Part shown: one piece after another, positions 1 to 5,361 of the stretch | Layout: each line of letters opens with the position of its first letter | Numbering within the stretch: the stretch's first letter is position 1 | The notes under the pieces: model-generated | Told to the model about the DNA's origin: nothing | Database searches by the model: none | The model's input: only the letters and a program-made list of their open reading frames with translations | Translations under genes and position numbers: made by a program | Source of the DNA: Flavobacterium sp. | GTDB lineage: Bacteria; Bacteroidota; Bacteroidia; Flavobacteriales; Flavobacteriaceae | Assembly (NCBI GenBank): GCA_003449615.1 | Contig: DMHA01000346.1 | Coordinates: 1 to 5,417 of the forward strand | DNA: 5,417 bases | Direction: 5' to 3'

Positions 1-24
1 TAACTTGCATTCTTCGACCTTCAC

Positions 25-73
25 CCATCTCCCATCTTCCATCTTCCATCTTCTAACTTCTAACTTCTACCTC
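25..73. repeat. Heptamer tandem array next to the regulator start codon
   Basis: Seven consecutive 7-base units are visible: CCATCTC, CCATCTT three times, CTAACTT twice, then CTACCTC. They fall into two sub-types, CCATCTT and CTAACTT, which suggests growth by local duplication of variants. The array stops three bases before the ATG at 77, so it occupies the leader and probably part of the promoter of the metal regulator. The heptamer is not a multiple of three, and copy changes would alter spacing rather than protein, provided translation starts at 77. No promoter motif could be assigned in the 76 bases available. Confidence 0.85.
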
Positions 74-76
74 AAA

Positions 77-739
77 ATGACTCTTTCAGAAGAAAATTAC
101 CTAAAAGCAATTTATCATCTTACCTCTGTAACTGATACAGAAGTGAACACCAATGCCATCGCCGAAATAATGGAAACTAAGGCCTCCTCAGTGACTGATA
201 TGTTGAAGAAATTGGCTGAAAAAAATTTAGTGAATTATATAAAATACCAAGGCGTTTCTTTGACCGATAAAGGGCAACTTACTGCCAAAATGATTGTGAG
301 AAAACACCGTTTGTGGGAAGTATTTTTAGTCGGAAAATTGAATTTTGCTTGGGATGAAGTTCACGATATTGCCGAACAATTAGAGCACATCAAATCCGAG
401 CAACTCATCAACAAATTGGATGATTTTCTGGGCAATCCCACCGAAGATCCACACGGCGATCCCATTCCAGATGCACAAGGAAGAATGGCAAAAACGGACA
501 AGCTACTACTTTCAGATTTGGCCCTAAACCAAAGGGCTATTTGTGTAGGAGTTAAAGATTCTTCCGCTGAATTTCTAAAATATTTAGACAAACAAGAAAT
601 TGCTTTGGGCTCGAAAATTGAAATCATTTCAAAAGAAAGCTATGATTTATCCTTGAAAATAATAATAAATGAAACAGCTGAATTGTCTATTTCCAATAAA
701 ATGGCAAGCAATCTTTATGTGAAGATGGTTAGAGATTAA
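77..739 (+). CDS. DtxR/MntR-family metal-dependent transcriptional repressor
   Basis: A 220-residue cytoplasmic DNA-binding repressor expected to sense Mn(II) or Fe(II) and control metal uptake genes. An N-terminal winged helix-turn-helix (about residues 1-65, with the recognition region around KASSVTDMLKKLAEKNLV) is followed by a dimerisation and metal-binding domain (about 66-140) and a C-terminal FeoA/SH3-like domain (about 143-218). Histidines and acids H77, E81, H96, E100, E103 and H104 have the same spacing as the DtxR ligands H79, E83, H98, C102, E105 and H106 as I recall them; glutamate at the C102 position is MntR-like. However, N7 and K10 sit where MntR has D8 and E11, so metal specificity is uncertain. 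The start at 77 was chosen because it begins the conserved TLSEENYLKAIYHL helix; the open frame extends upstream to 5 but only through the tandem repeat. No metal transporter gene is visible beside it. It converges on tadA with a 20-base gap. Confidence 0.9.
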   Translation: MTLSEENYLKAIYHLTSVTDTEVNTNAIAEIMETKASSVTDMLKKLAEKNLVNYIKYQGVSLTDKGQLTAKMIVRKHRLWEVFLVGKLNFAWDEVHDIAEQLEHIKSEQLINKLDDFLGNPTEDPHGDPIPDAQGRMAKTDKLLLSDLALNQRAICVGVKDSSAEFLKYLDKQEIALGSKIEIISKESYDLSLKIIINETAELSISNKMASNLYVKMVRD

Positions 740-759
740 GAACAATCAAGCAAAACAAA

Positions 760-1203
760 TTATTTTCTCCTTTTTGCAAAAAAAGCCTTCAACAATTCCG
801 AAGCTTCATTGGCCAGAACACCGCGAACAATAGTAGTTTTGGGATGCAATTGTGTACCCATTTTTTCAAAACCTCGATGCTCATCACTGGCACCAAAAAC
901 AATTTTAGAAATTTGGCTCCAATACAAAGCTCCAGCACACATTTGGCAGGGCTCCAAAGTGACATAAAGTGTGCAACCCACTAAATATTTTCCGCCAAGA
1001 AAATTGGCTGCAGCAGTTATAGCTTGCATTTCGGCGTGCGCCGTAACATCGTTTAGTGTTTCTGTTAGATTGTGAGCACGGGCGATAATTTTATTGTCGA
1101 TTACAATAATGGCACCCACAGGTATTTCGTCTTTCTCAAAAGCCATTTCTGCCTCTTGCAAAGCTTTTTTCATAAAATAGTCGTCGGTAAATGGGTTTTC
1201 CAT
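760..1203 (-). CDS. tadA: tRNA-specific adenosine-34 deaminase TadA
   Basis: A 147-residue zinc deaminase that converts adenosine 34 to inosine in the anticodon of tRNA-Arg(ACG), allowing one tRNA to read CGU, CGC and CGA. The cytidine/deoxycytidylate deaminase fold is complete: H56-A-E58 supplies a zinc ligand and the proton-shuttling glutamate, and P85-C86-x-x-C89 supplies the two cysteine ligands. These are within one residue of the E. coli TadA positions H57, E59, C87 and C90. The N-terminal segment DDYFMKKALQEAEMAFEKDE is typical, as is the basic C-terminal FFAKRRK. Length fits the family. The ATG at 1203 has no Shine-Dalgarno sequence, as expected in Bacteroidota. It is transcribed alone, divergent from the phosphatase gene. 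A free nucleoside or guanine deaminase is an alternative, but the overall pattern fits TadA best. Confidence 0.95.
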   Translation of the reverse strand: MENPFTDDYFMKKALQEAEMAFEKDEIPVGAIIVIDNKIIARAHNLTETLNDVTAHAEMQAITAAANFLGGKYLVGCTLYVTLEPCQMCAGALYWSQISKIVFGASDEHRGFEKMGTQLHPKTTIVRGVLANEASELLKAFFAKRRK

Positions 1204-1324
1204 AAAGAAAGAATAGGAATCAAATGGAGGAATTACAATATTTAAAGGGAAAATTCACTAAAGGCAACCTATTTGTTTTTACAATAAGCGTTTGTGTTTC
1301 CATAACAAATAATTTTATTTAACT

Positions 1325-1357
1325 CAAATATAGTGATTTTTAAAAATTTCATATCAA
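1325..1357 (-). promoter_or_regulatory. Predicted promoter of tadA
   Basis: On the minus strand a perfect Bacteroidota -7 element TATATTTG (1332 to 1325) is preceded by TTG (1357-1355) with a 22-base spacer, within the 17-23 range known for Flavobacterium. Transcription would start near 1319, giving a leader of about 115 bases. The consensus is established knowledge; its use here is inferred. Confidence 0.55.
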
Positions 1358-1456
1358 TTTTGTGGTCGCTTTACCCCAAATCAATTAAACCTTTTTGTTT
1401 ATTCTTATTTTTTTATGCTTTTCTTTATCGTTTTTTATAAAAACCTTTTAGAAACT

Positions 1457-2194
1457 ATGCAAACCAAATTAATAATGATTGTTTTGAGTTTGTTCACTTT
1501 TGCTGCCAATGCACAAACCAAAGATACTATTGCAACCGTTCAAAATATGGACAAAGTTTCAAATAAACAATTCATTGCTCCAGTTGCACTAATCGCCTCG
1601 GGTGCCTTGTTAATGAATACAGCTCTTAATGCTGATTTACAAAAAAACGCTAATCATTTTTTTGGCGAAAATTTTCATACTACATCTGATGATTACCTTC
1701 CATTTGTTCCTGTGGCTCAAATCTATTTGGGAAAAACTTTTGGATATAAACCAAAGAACGATTTTCAACATCAAACTATTAATATTATTGTTGCCAATGC
1801 AATAGGTGGTACAGTTTTTACAGCCTTGAAGCATACTGTTAAGGAGCCAAGACCAGACAGGTCAGATGACTTTAGCTTTCCTTCGGGGCATACTTCCATT
1901 GCTTTTACTAATGCTGCTTTGTTATATTACGAATACAAAGATTCGAATATATGGTATGCGAGTAGCGGGTTTTTGTTTGCAACAGCAACAGGAGTTTTAC
2001 GAATTGCCAACAACAAACACTATACTTCCGATGTTCTAGCTGGTGCAGGAATCGGTTTGGCATCGGGCTTGATTGTTTCTTATTGGAATCCTTTTAAGTC
2101 GGTAAGTTTTGGAAAAAAGAAAAAAACTACTGCTTATGTCTATCCCAAAATTGGAAGTCAATTAGGTTTGGGAGCGATTGTTAAACTGAATTAA
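1457..2194 (+). CDS. Exported PAP2-type acid phosphatase
   Basis: A 245-residue member of the PAP2 (phosphatidic acid phosphatase type 2 / haloperoxidase) superfamily, which removes phosphate from lipid phosphates or other phosphomonoesters through a phosphohistidine. The three signature motifs are present: K125-x6-R132-P133, P142-S-G-H145, and R182-x5-H188-x3-D192, with H188 the expected nucleophile and H145 the acid/base. The last motif has LR rather than the usual SR. Residues 1-19 form a signal peptide (lysine, hydrophobic core, ANA before Q20), so the active domain is probably periplasmic; hydrophobic stretches near 42-55, 107-122, 164-180 and 193-210 may be buried helices or membrane segments. 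The start at 1457 was preferred to the in-frame ATG at 1415 because it gives a clean signal peptide. Candidate substrates are undecaprenyl pyrophosphate, lipid A phosphates or phosphatidylglycerol phosphate; the sequence does not decide. Confidence 0.88.
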   Translation: MQTKLIMIVLSLFTFAANAQTKDTIATVQNMDKVSNKQFIAPVALIASGALLMNTALNADLQKNANHFFGENFHTTSDDYLPFVPVAQIYLGKTFGYKPKNDFQHQTINIIVANAIGGTVFTALKHTVKEPRPDRSDDFSFPSGHTSIAFTNAALLYYEYKDSNIWYASSGFLFATATGVLRIANNKHYTSDVLAGAGIGLASGLIVSYWNPFKSVSFGKKKKTTAYVYPKIGSQLGLGAIVKLN

Positions 2195-2214
2195 ATTCAT
2201 AAAAACGCCAAAAA

Positions 2215-2251
2215 AAAATCCTTGAGAAATTATCAAGGATTTTGAGTTTTT
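2215..2251. terminator. Bidirectional intrinsic terminator
   Basis: A perfect 10-bp inverted repeat (AAAATCCTTG at 2215-2224, CAAGGATTTT at 2234-2243) encloses a 9-base loop. TTTTT follows at 2247-2251 on the plus strand, and a run of A at 2211-2218 provides the T-tract on the minus strand. It lies between two convergent genes, the phosphatase and the DUF3127 gene, and probably ends transcripts from both. Confidence 0.85.
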
Positions 2252-2253
2252 AT

Positions 2254-2631
2254 TTAAAACGGCAAATCGTCTGGTCCCTCTTCGTTTAGGACAGTTGCAG
2301 GCGGAAAAGCTGCTGCTGGCATTGGTGGTGCTTGTGCTGGAGCTGTGGCAGTAGCATCTACTATTTTTTCTATTCTCCATCCTTTAATGCTATTGAAATA
2401 TTTGGTTTCGCCTTGTGGATTTACCCATTCTCTTCCACCTAAATTGATAGAAACTTTTACGTTTTCACCAACCGAAAAATTGTTTAATAAATCTGATTTG
2501 TCTTGTACAAATTCAATCATAATTGATTGTGGATATTGCTCATCGGTGGTTATAACCAATTCTTTTTTTCTAAAAGTTGGGCTAATTTGTTGTTCAGCAC
2601 TTATTACTTTAATTTTTCCTGTAACTTCCAT
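2254..2631 (-). CDS. DUF3127 family protein with SSB-like C-terminal tip
   Basis: A 125-residue protein that I recognise as DUF3127, a small family common in Bacteroidota and of unproven function. The conserved domain covers about residues 1-90 and looks like a compact beta-barrel: MEVTGKIKVIS, then FRKKELVITTDEQYP, IMIEFVQDKSDLL, VKVSINLGGREWVNPQGE, and KYFNSIKGWRIEKI. A flexible Ala/Pro-rich linker (about 92-113) leads to an acidic end, NEEGPDDLPF. This layout (small beta domain, low-complexity linker, acidic tip ending in LPF) matches bacterial single-stranded DNA-binding proteins, whose last residues recruit repair and replication partners. From this I infer a role on nucleic acid or in partner recruitment; it is not shown. 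The ATG at 2631 opens the conserved domain. It is a single gene with its own promoter and terminator. Confidence 0.85.
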   Translation of the reverse strand: MEVTGKIKVISAEQQISPTFRKKELVITTDEQYPQSIMIEFVQDKSDLLNNFSVGENVKVSINLGGREWVNPQGETKYFNSIKGWRIEKIVDATATAPAQAPPMPAAAFPPATVLNEEGPDDLPF

Positions 2632-2681
2632 CGTGTTATATTTTATTTATTGTTGTTATTCTGTTTAAAAATATGAGCTAA

Positions 2682-2715
2682 ATCAGCGTTAAAATTTATG
2701 CTGATGCAAAATTTT
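2682..2715 (-). other. Overlapping hairpins in the DUF3127 leader
   Basis: Two inverted repeats overlap in the predicted leader. ATCAGC (2682-2687) pairs with GCTGAT (2700-2705), and AAAATTT (2691-2697) pairs with AAATTTT (2709-2715). One arm of each lies in the other's loop, so a pseudoknot or alternative folding is possible. Both stems are short and AT-rich; function is not established. Confidence 0.3.
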
Positions 2716-2721
2716 GATTTA

Positions 2722-2752
2722 CAAATATATCAATTTCTTTATTAGTAGCCAA
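2722..2752 (-). promoter_or_regulatory. Predicted promoter of the DUF3127 gene
   Basis: On the minus strand a perfect TATATTTG -7 element (2729 to 2722) is preceded by TTG (2752-2750) with a 20-base spacer, a close match to the Bacteroidota sigma-ABfr consensus. The -33 triplet lies in a T-rich stretch. Transcription would start near 2716, about 85 bases before the start codon. Confidence 0.65.
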
Positions 2753-2931
2753 AAAATGATTTCTCCTATTTTCTCCCTAATCCATTCATTAAAAAAATTC
2801 GAACTTTGTTTTTTCAAAATGAAGAAAAATCCATTCTAAATTTTAGTGGGTTTGCGGAATTTTTGGTTTTAAACAAAATAAAACAATCTGTCTTCAGTTA
2901 TTATTCAATTGGCAAACCAATTCTATTTTTT
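2753..2931. other. Non-coding stretch left of the inserted element
   Basis: No gene is supported here; the only ATG-led frame noted (2820) stops after six codons. Near its right end AATTGG (2907-2912) and CCAATT (2917-2922) form a perfect 6-bp stem with a CAAA loop, followed by a T-rich run at 2926-2931 that became the target duplication of the inserted element. The hairpin plus T-run resembles an intrinsic terminator, but no plus-strand gene precedes it. Confidence 0.45.
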
Positions 2932-3167
2932 GGTTCTACTGGTATTTGTGTGGAAGACCAAATATTTTAACCGTAAAGAAAATTTGTTCTTTTGGAAATA
3001 GTATAAAAATTTAGCTTATTTTTTCAAACCATTAATATTAAGGTTCATTAAGAGGATTGAAACTTAATTTTATTAATGAGCTTAATGGTTTATTTATTTG
3101 CGGCTCCCTTTTGTAAGCTGGATTAATTTTAATTGTTTTAGCTTTTCACACAAATTCCAGTAGAACC
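2932..3167. mobile_element. MITE-like non-autonomous element, 236 bp
   Basis: The element is bounded by 21-bp inverted repeats. The left copy (2932-2952) reads GGTTCTACTGG, T, ATTTGTGTG; the right copy (3147-3167) is its reverse complement with a single mismatch (A instead of T). Immediately outside both ends is the same 8-base direct repeat TATTTTTT (2924-2931 and 3168-3175), a target site duplication. The interior is AT-rich and has no coding frame, so movement would depend on a transposase elsewhere. Eight-base duplications and ends starting with GG are known in the ISL3 and IS1595 families, so one of these may have mobilised it; the family is an inference. A large hairpin sits near the middle. 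It lies between the DUF3127 promoter and the kinase gene and interrupts no gene. Confidence 0.88.
3026..3091. repeat. Central hairpin of the MITE-like element
   Basis: AAACCATTAA (3026-3035) is the inverse of TTAATGGTTT (3082-3091), TCATTAA (3045-3051) of TTAATGA (3073-3079), and inner TTAAG (3048-3052) of CTTAA (3063-3067). Together they can form an interrupted stem of about 20 pairs with a bulge. It may be transcribed as a structured RNA or simply be the fold-back core of the element. Confidence 0.6.
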
Positions 3168-3229
3168 TATTTTTTGAATATCTAAATAGAAAGTGAAATC
3201 ATTAATGGGATTACTATTCAAATTTAATA

Positions 3230-3259
3230 TTGAAATTGCTATTGAAATTATTATATTTA
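3230..3259 (+). promoter_or_regulatory. Possible promoter of the histidine kinase
   Basis: TTG (3230-3232) is followed after 19 bases by TATATTTA (3252-3259), one mismatch from TAnnTTTG. It would give a leader of only about 13 bases before the ATG at 3278. In such AT-rich sequence this could be chance. It lies outside the inserted element, about 60 bases downstream of its right end. Confidence 0.3.
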
Positions 3260-3277
3260 TGCCTCAAAAATCAATTT

Positions 3278-4432
3278 ATGCCGTTTTCCAAAAGTAGAAA
3301 CACCAGCCGTTGGATCATTATTTTTGCTTCCTTTTTGATTATTTCATTGATACTTTGGAATACCTATACTTTTTTCCAAATTTTCAAACAGGAAGAACGA
3401 CTAAAAATGAACCTTTGGGCCAACGCACACAAAAATTTAATGACAGCCGATCTAGACACTGAAATTGAACTCCCTACTTTTATTCTCGAAAACAACAAAA
3501 ACATTCCCTTAATTTTAACCGATTCAAAAGGGGAAATTATAAGCACCTTAAATATTGATGAAATCGCAAAAGATTCTATCAAGTTAAAGAAGTTTCTTAA
3601 TGAAATTAAAAACCAAAATAAACCTATTAAAGTTCAATATGATTCTAACAGATATAACCTTGTTTACTACGGCGATTCATCATTACTCAACAAATTAAAG
3701 TATTATCCAATTGCTTTATTGCTCATTATTGTCCTGTTTGCCGCTTTGGTTTATAATTTTTATAAGAGTACCAAAATGGCAACTCAAAACAAACTTTGGG
3801 CAGGAATGGCAAAAGAAACAGCCCATCAAATTGGCACACCACTGACTTCTCTTGTGGGCTGGGTAGAAATCCTGAAATCCGAAAATGTCGATGAAATAAC
3901 CGTTCAAGAAATTCAGAAAGACATTGAACGCTTAAAAACCATTACCGAACGTTTCTCTAATATCGGGTCAAAACCAAAATTAGAAAACAAAGATATTATC
4001 GAAGAAACGCAAAAATCTTATACCTATTTGCAATCCCGATTTTCAAAACAAATTGAGTTTTCATTCAAAGGACCAGATGCCCGAGTTATTGTTTTGTTTA
4101 ATCCTACTTTGCATAGCTGGACGATTGAAAATTTGGTCAAAAACGCTATCGATGCTATGAAAGGCAGAGGAAAACTTTCGCTAGAAGTCTTGCACGAAGG
4201 AGGATTTATTAAAATTAATATTTCAGATACAGGAAGTGGCATTCCTAAAAATCAATTCAAAAGTATTTTTGAACCTGGATTTACCACCAAAAAACGCGGT
4301 TGGGGTTTGGGATTATCCCTAACCAAAAGGATTGTCGAAGAATACCACAAAGGAACCATAAAAGTCTTACATTCCGAAATTGGAAAAGGCACCACAATGC
4401 AAGTTAGTTTTAAAGTTACTGAATTAATTTAA
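3278..4432 (+). CDS. Orphan membrane sensor histidine kinase
   Basis: A 384-residue inner-membrane histidine kinase that autophosphorylates and passes phosphate to a response regulator. A first membrane helix (about 11-33) and a second (about 143-161) enclose an extracytoplasmic sensor region of about 110 residues that I do not recognise. The cytoplasmic part has a HisKA-like dimerisation domain with phospho-acceptor H183 in ETAHQIGTPLTSL, and a full ATPase domain: N-box with N285, N289 and D292, G1 box D317-x-G-x-G, F-box F331, and G2 box GWGLGL at 341-346. The residue after the histidine is glutamine, not the usual glutamate, while the phosphatase-associated threonine T187 is kept. No HAMP domain is obvious between helix 2 and the H-box. 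The ATG at 3278 was preferred to an in-frame TTG at 3230 because it starts just ahead of the first membrane helix. No response regulator lies nearby, so its partner is elsewhere. Confidence 0.92.
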   Translation: MPFSKSRNTSRWIIIFASFLIISLILWNTYTFFQIFKQEERLKMNLWANAHKNLMTADLDTEIELPTFILENNKNIPLILTDSKGEIISTLNIDEIAKDSIKLKKFLNEIKNQNKPIKVQYDSNRYNLVYYGDSSLLNKLKYYPIALLLIIVLFAALVYNFYKSTKMATQNKLWAGMAKETAHQIGTPLTSLVGWVEILKSENVDEITVQEIQKDIERLKTITERFSNIGSKPKLENKDIIEETQKSYTYLQSRFSKQIEFSFKGPDARVIVLFNPTLHSWTIENLVKNAIDAMKGRGKLSLEVLHEGGFIKINISDTGSGIPKNQFKSIFEPGFTTKKRGWGLGLSLTKRIVEEYHKGTIKVLHSEIGKGTTMQVSFKVTELI

Positions 4433-4459
4433 TGAAAATTATTCCTACCTCATTAAATT
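4426..4459 (+). other. Hairpin over the kinase stop codon
   Basis: A perfect 10-bp inverted repeat (AATTTAATGA at 4426-4435, TCATTAAATT at 4450-4459) with a 14-base loop includes the kinase stop codon. It has no following T-tract and only one or two G-C pairs, so it is a weak terminator candidate; it may protect the 3' end of the mRNA. Confidence 0.4.
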
Positions 4460-4494
4460 CCAAAAAAATAATATTTACAAATAACTGTCTTATA

Positions 4495-4527
4495 TTGTAT
4501 TACACTTACTTTTTTTTTATAAATTTA
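4495..4527 (+). promoter_or_regulatory. Possible promoter of the glsB-like gene
   Basis: TTG (4495-4497) and TAAATTTA (4520-4527, one mismatch from TAnnTTTG) are 22 bases apart in a very AT-rich gap. The 122-base distance from the kinase and the gene's own terminator favour separate transcription, but the motif is weak. Confidence 0.3.
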
Positions 4528-4554
4528 TCATATTAACTTATAAAAAATAACTCT

Positions 4555-4794
4555 ATGGGATTTTTGTATTTTCTTTTGATTGGTGCTATTTCAGGATGGC
4601 TAGGAGGTCAGTTATGGAAAGGTAGCGGATTTGGTTTGTTTGGAAACATTATCGTAGGTATTATTGGTAGTGTTTTTGGAGGTTGGCTTGCTTCAAAATT
4701 GGGACTAGGCGGTGGCGGTTTGCTTTGGCAAATTATTGTTGCTGCAGTTGGAGCTTGGATTTTATTATTCTTAATTAGTTTAGTTAAAAAATAA
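4555..4794 (+). CDS. GlsB/YeaQ/YmgE-family small membrane protein
   Basis: A 79-residue, very hydrophobic, glycine-rich protein of the transglycosylase-associated / GlsB-YeaQ-YmgE family, an inner-membrane family linked in other bacteria to general and envelope stress; the molecular activity is unknown and the transglycosylase name is historical. Three membrane segments are visible: about 3-19 (FLYFLLIGAISGWLGGQ), 27-45 (FGLFGNIIVGIIGSVFGGW) and 57-76, ending in the basic VKK. The GxxxG-like spacing (GAISGWLGG, GNIIVGIIGSVFGG) is characteristic and suits close helix packing. Full family length. It follows the kinase in the same direction after 122 bases and has a strong terminator behind it, so it is probably its own unit, though read-through from the kinase is possible. 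In Bacteroidota such genes are often stress-induced; no regulator site is visible. Confidence 0.88.
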   Translation: MGFLYFLLIGAISGWLGGQLWKGSGFGLFGNIIVGIIGSVFGGWLASKLGLGGGGLLWQIIVAAVGAWILLFLISLVKK

Positions 4795-4818
4795 ATTTTC
4801 CTAAATACAGAAAATGAT

Positions 4819-4855
4819 AAAAGGAGATTTCAAACCTATTGAGATTTCCTTTTTT
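4819..4855 (+). terminator. Intrinsic terminator of the glsB-like gene
   Basis: AAAAGGAGATTTC (4819-4831) and GAGATTTCCTTTT (4841-4853) form a 13-bp RNA stem with two G-U wobbles and a 9-base loop. The stem runs into six T residues (4850-4855). It stands 25 bases after the stop codon. The wobbles are favourable only in the plus-strand transcript, so it is oriented for this gene rather than for the convergent HIT gene. Confidence 0.8.
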
Positions 4856-4921
4856 GTAATTTTCCACTTTGAAATTAATTTAAAGGAATTCCAAACCAAG
4901 ACACTTTCGAGAACACTGTTT

Positions 4922-4937
4922 TACGAACTAGTTTGTA
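4922..4937. other. 16-base palindrome between convergent genes
   Basis: TACGAACTAGTTTGTA is a near-perfect palindrome around the core AACTAGTT, with one pair off (G opposite T). It has no loop and no T-tract, so it is not an ordinary terminator. It lies 32 bases past the HIT stop codon. A dimeric protein-binding site is possible but unproven. Confidence 0.35.
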
Positions 4938-4968
4938 CTTGCTGAAATAATTCTATAAATTCCAGCAT

Positions 4969-5358
4969 CTACAAATTAGCCTGAATTTCTTTAACCAAAA
5001 CTTCAAATTCTTCTTTGGACATTGACACTTTTTTCTGAAAACGCATTTCGTCCATTTCGTTCAAAGGAATTAAATGAACATGAGCGTGCGGCACTTCAAG
5101 ACCTATAACTGCCATTCCTATTCTTTTGCAGGCAACTGTTTTTTCGAGTGCTGAAGCTATTTTTTTGGAAAATTGCATCAATCCAAGATACAAATCATCA
5201 TCAATATCAAAAATTTTATCTATTTCTTGTTTTGGAACACACAAAGTATGTCCTTTTGCATTGGGATTTACATCCAAAAAAGCAATAAAATTATCGTCCT
5301 CAGCGATTTTATAACTTGGAATTTCTCTATTTATAATTTTGGTAAAAATACTTGGCAT
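4969..5358 (-). CDS. HIT-family nucleotide hydrolase/transferase
   Basis: A 129-residue histidine-triad protein, most like the HINT branch (purine nucleoside phosphoramidases and related dinucleotide-binding enzymes). The signature H91-A-H93-V-H95-L-I-P is intact, with H93 the expected nucleophile. Upstream, SIFTKIINREIPSYKIAED and FLDVNPNAKGHTLCVPK are the usual N-terminal strands that form the nucleotide pocket. Length and ATG (5358) fit the family; there is no Shine-Dalgarno sequence on the coding strand. The likely reaction is hydrolysis of nucleoside 5'-phosphoramidates or acyl-adenylates in the cytoplasm, but substrate cannot be read from sequence. In Flavobacterium relatives I recall this gene lying downstream of greA, which would be beyond the right edge; the tandem array upstream would then sit in that intergenic space. 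It converges on the glsB-like gene. Confidence 0.93.
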   Translation of the reverse strand: MPSIFTKIINREIPSYKIAEDDNFIAFLDVNPNAKGHTLCVPKQEIDKIFDIDDDLYLGLMQFSKKIASALEKTVACKRIGMAVIGLEVPHAHVHLIPLNEMDEMRFQKKVSMSKEEFEVLVKEIQANL

Positions 5359-5361
5359 AGG

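Noticed and set aside
771..782. Palindrome TTTTTGCAAAAA at the end of tadA as a terminator
   Set aside because: It lies inside the tadA coding region, has almost no G-C pairs and no loop, and is explained by the codons for the FFAK end of the protein.
2345..2668. Plus-strand open frame of 107 codons opposite the DUF3127 gene
   Set aside because: It overlaps the well-conserved DUF3127 gene on the other strand and its translation looks like no known protein.
3168..3176. TATTTTTTG at the right edge of the element as an outward promoter for the kinase
   Set aside because: The spacing inside the motif is one base too long and there is no TTG at a suitable distance upstream.
4954..4974. AAATTCCAG shared with the end of the MITE-like element, as a second partial copy
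   Set aside because: Only nine bases match and the following sequence (CATCTAC against TAGAACC) diverges, so it is within chance in AT-rich sequence.
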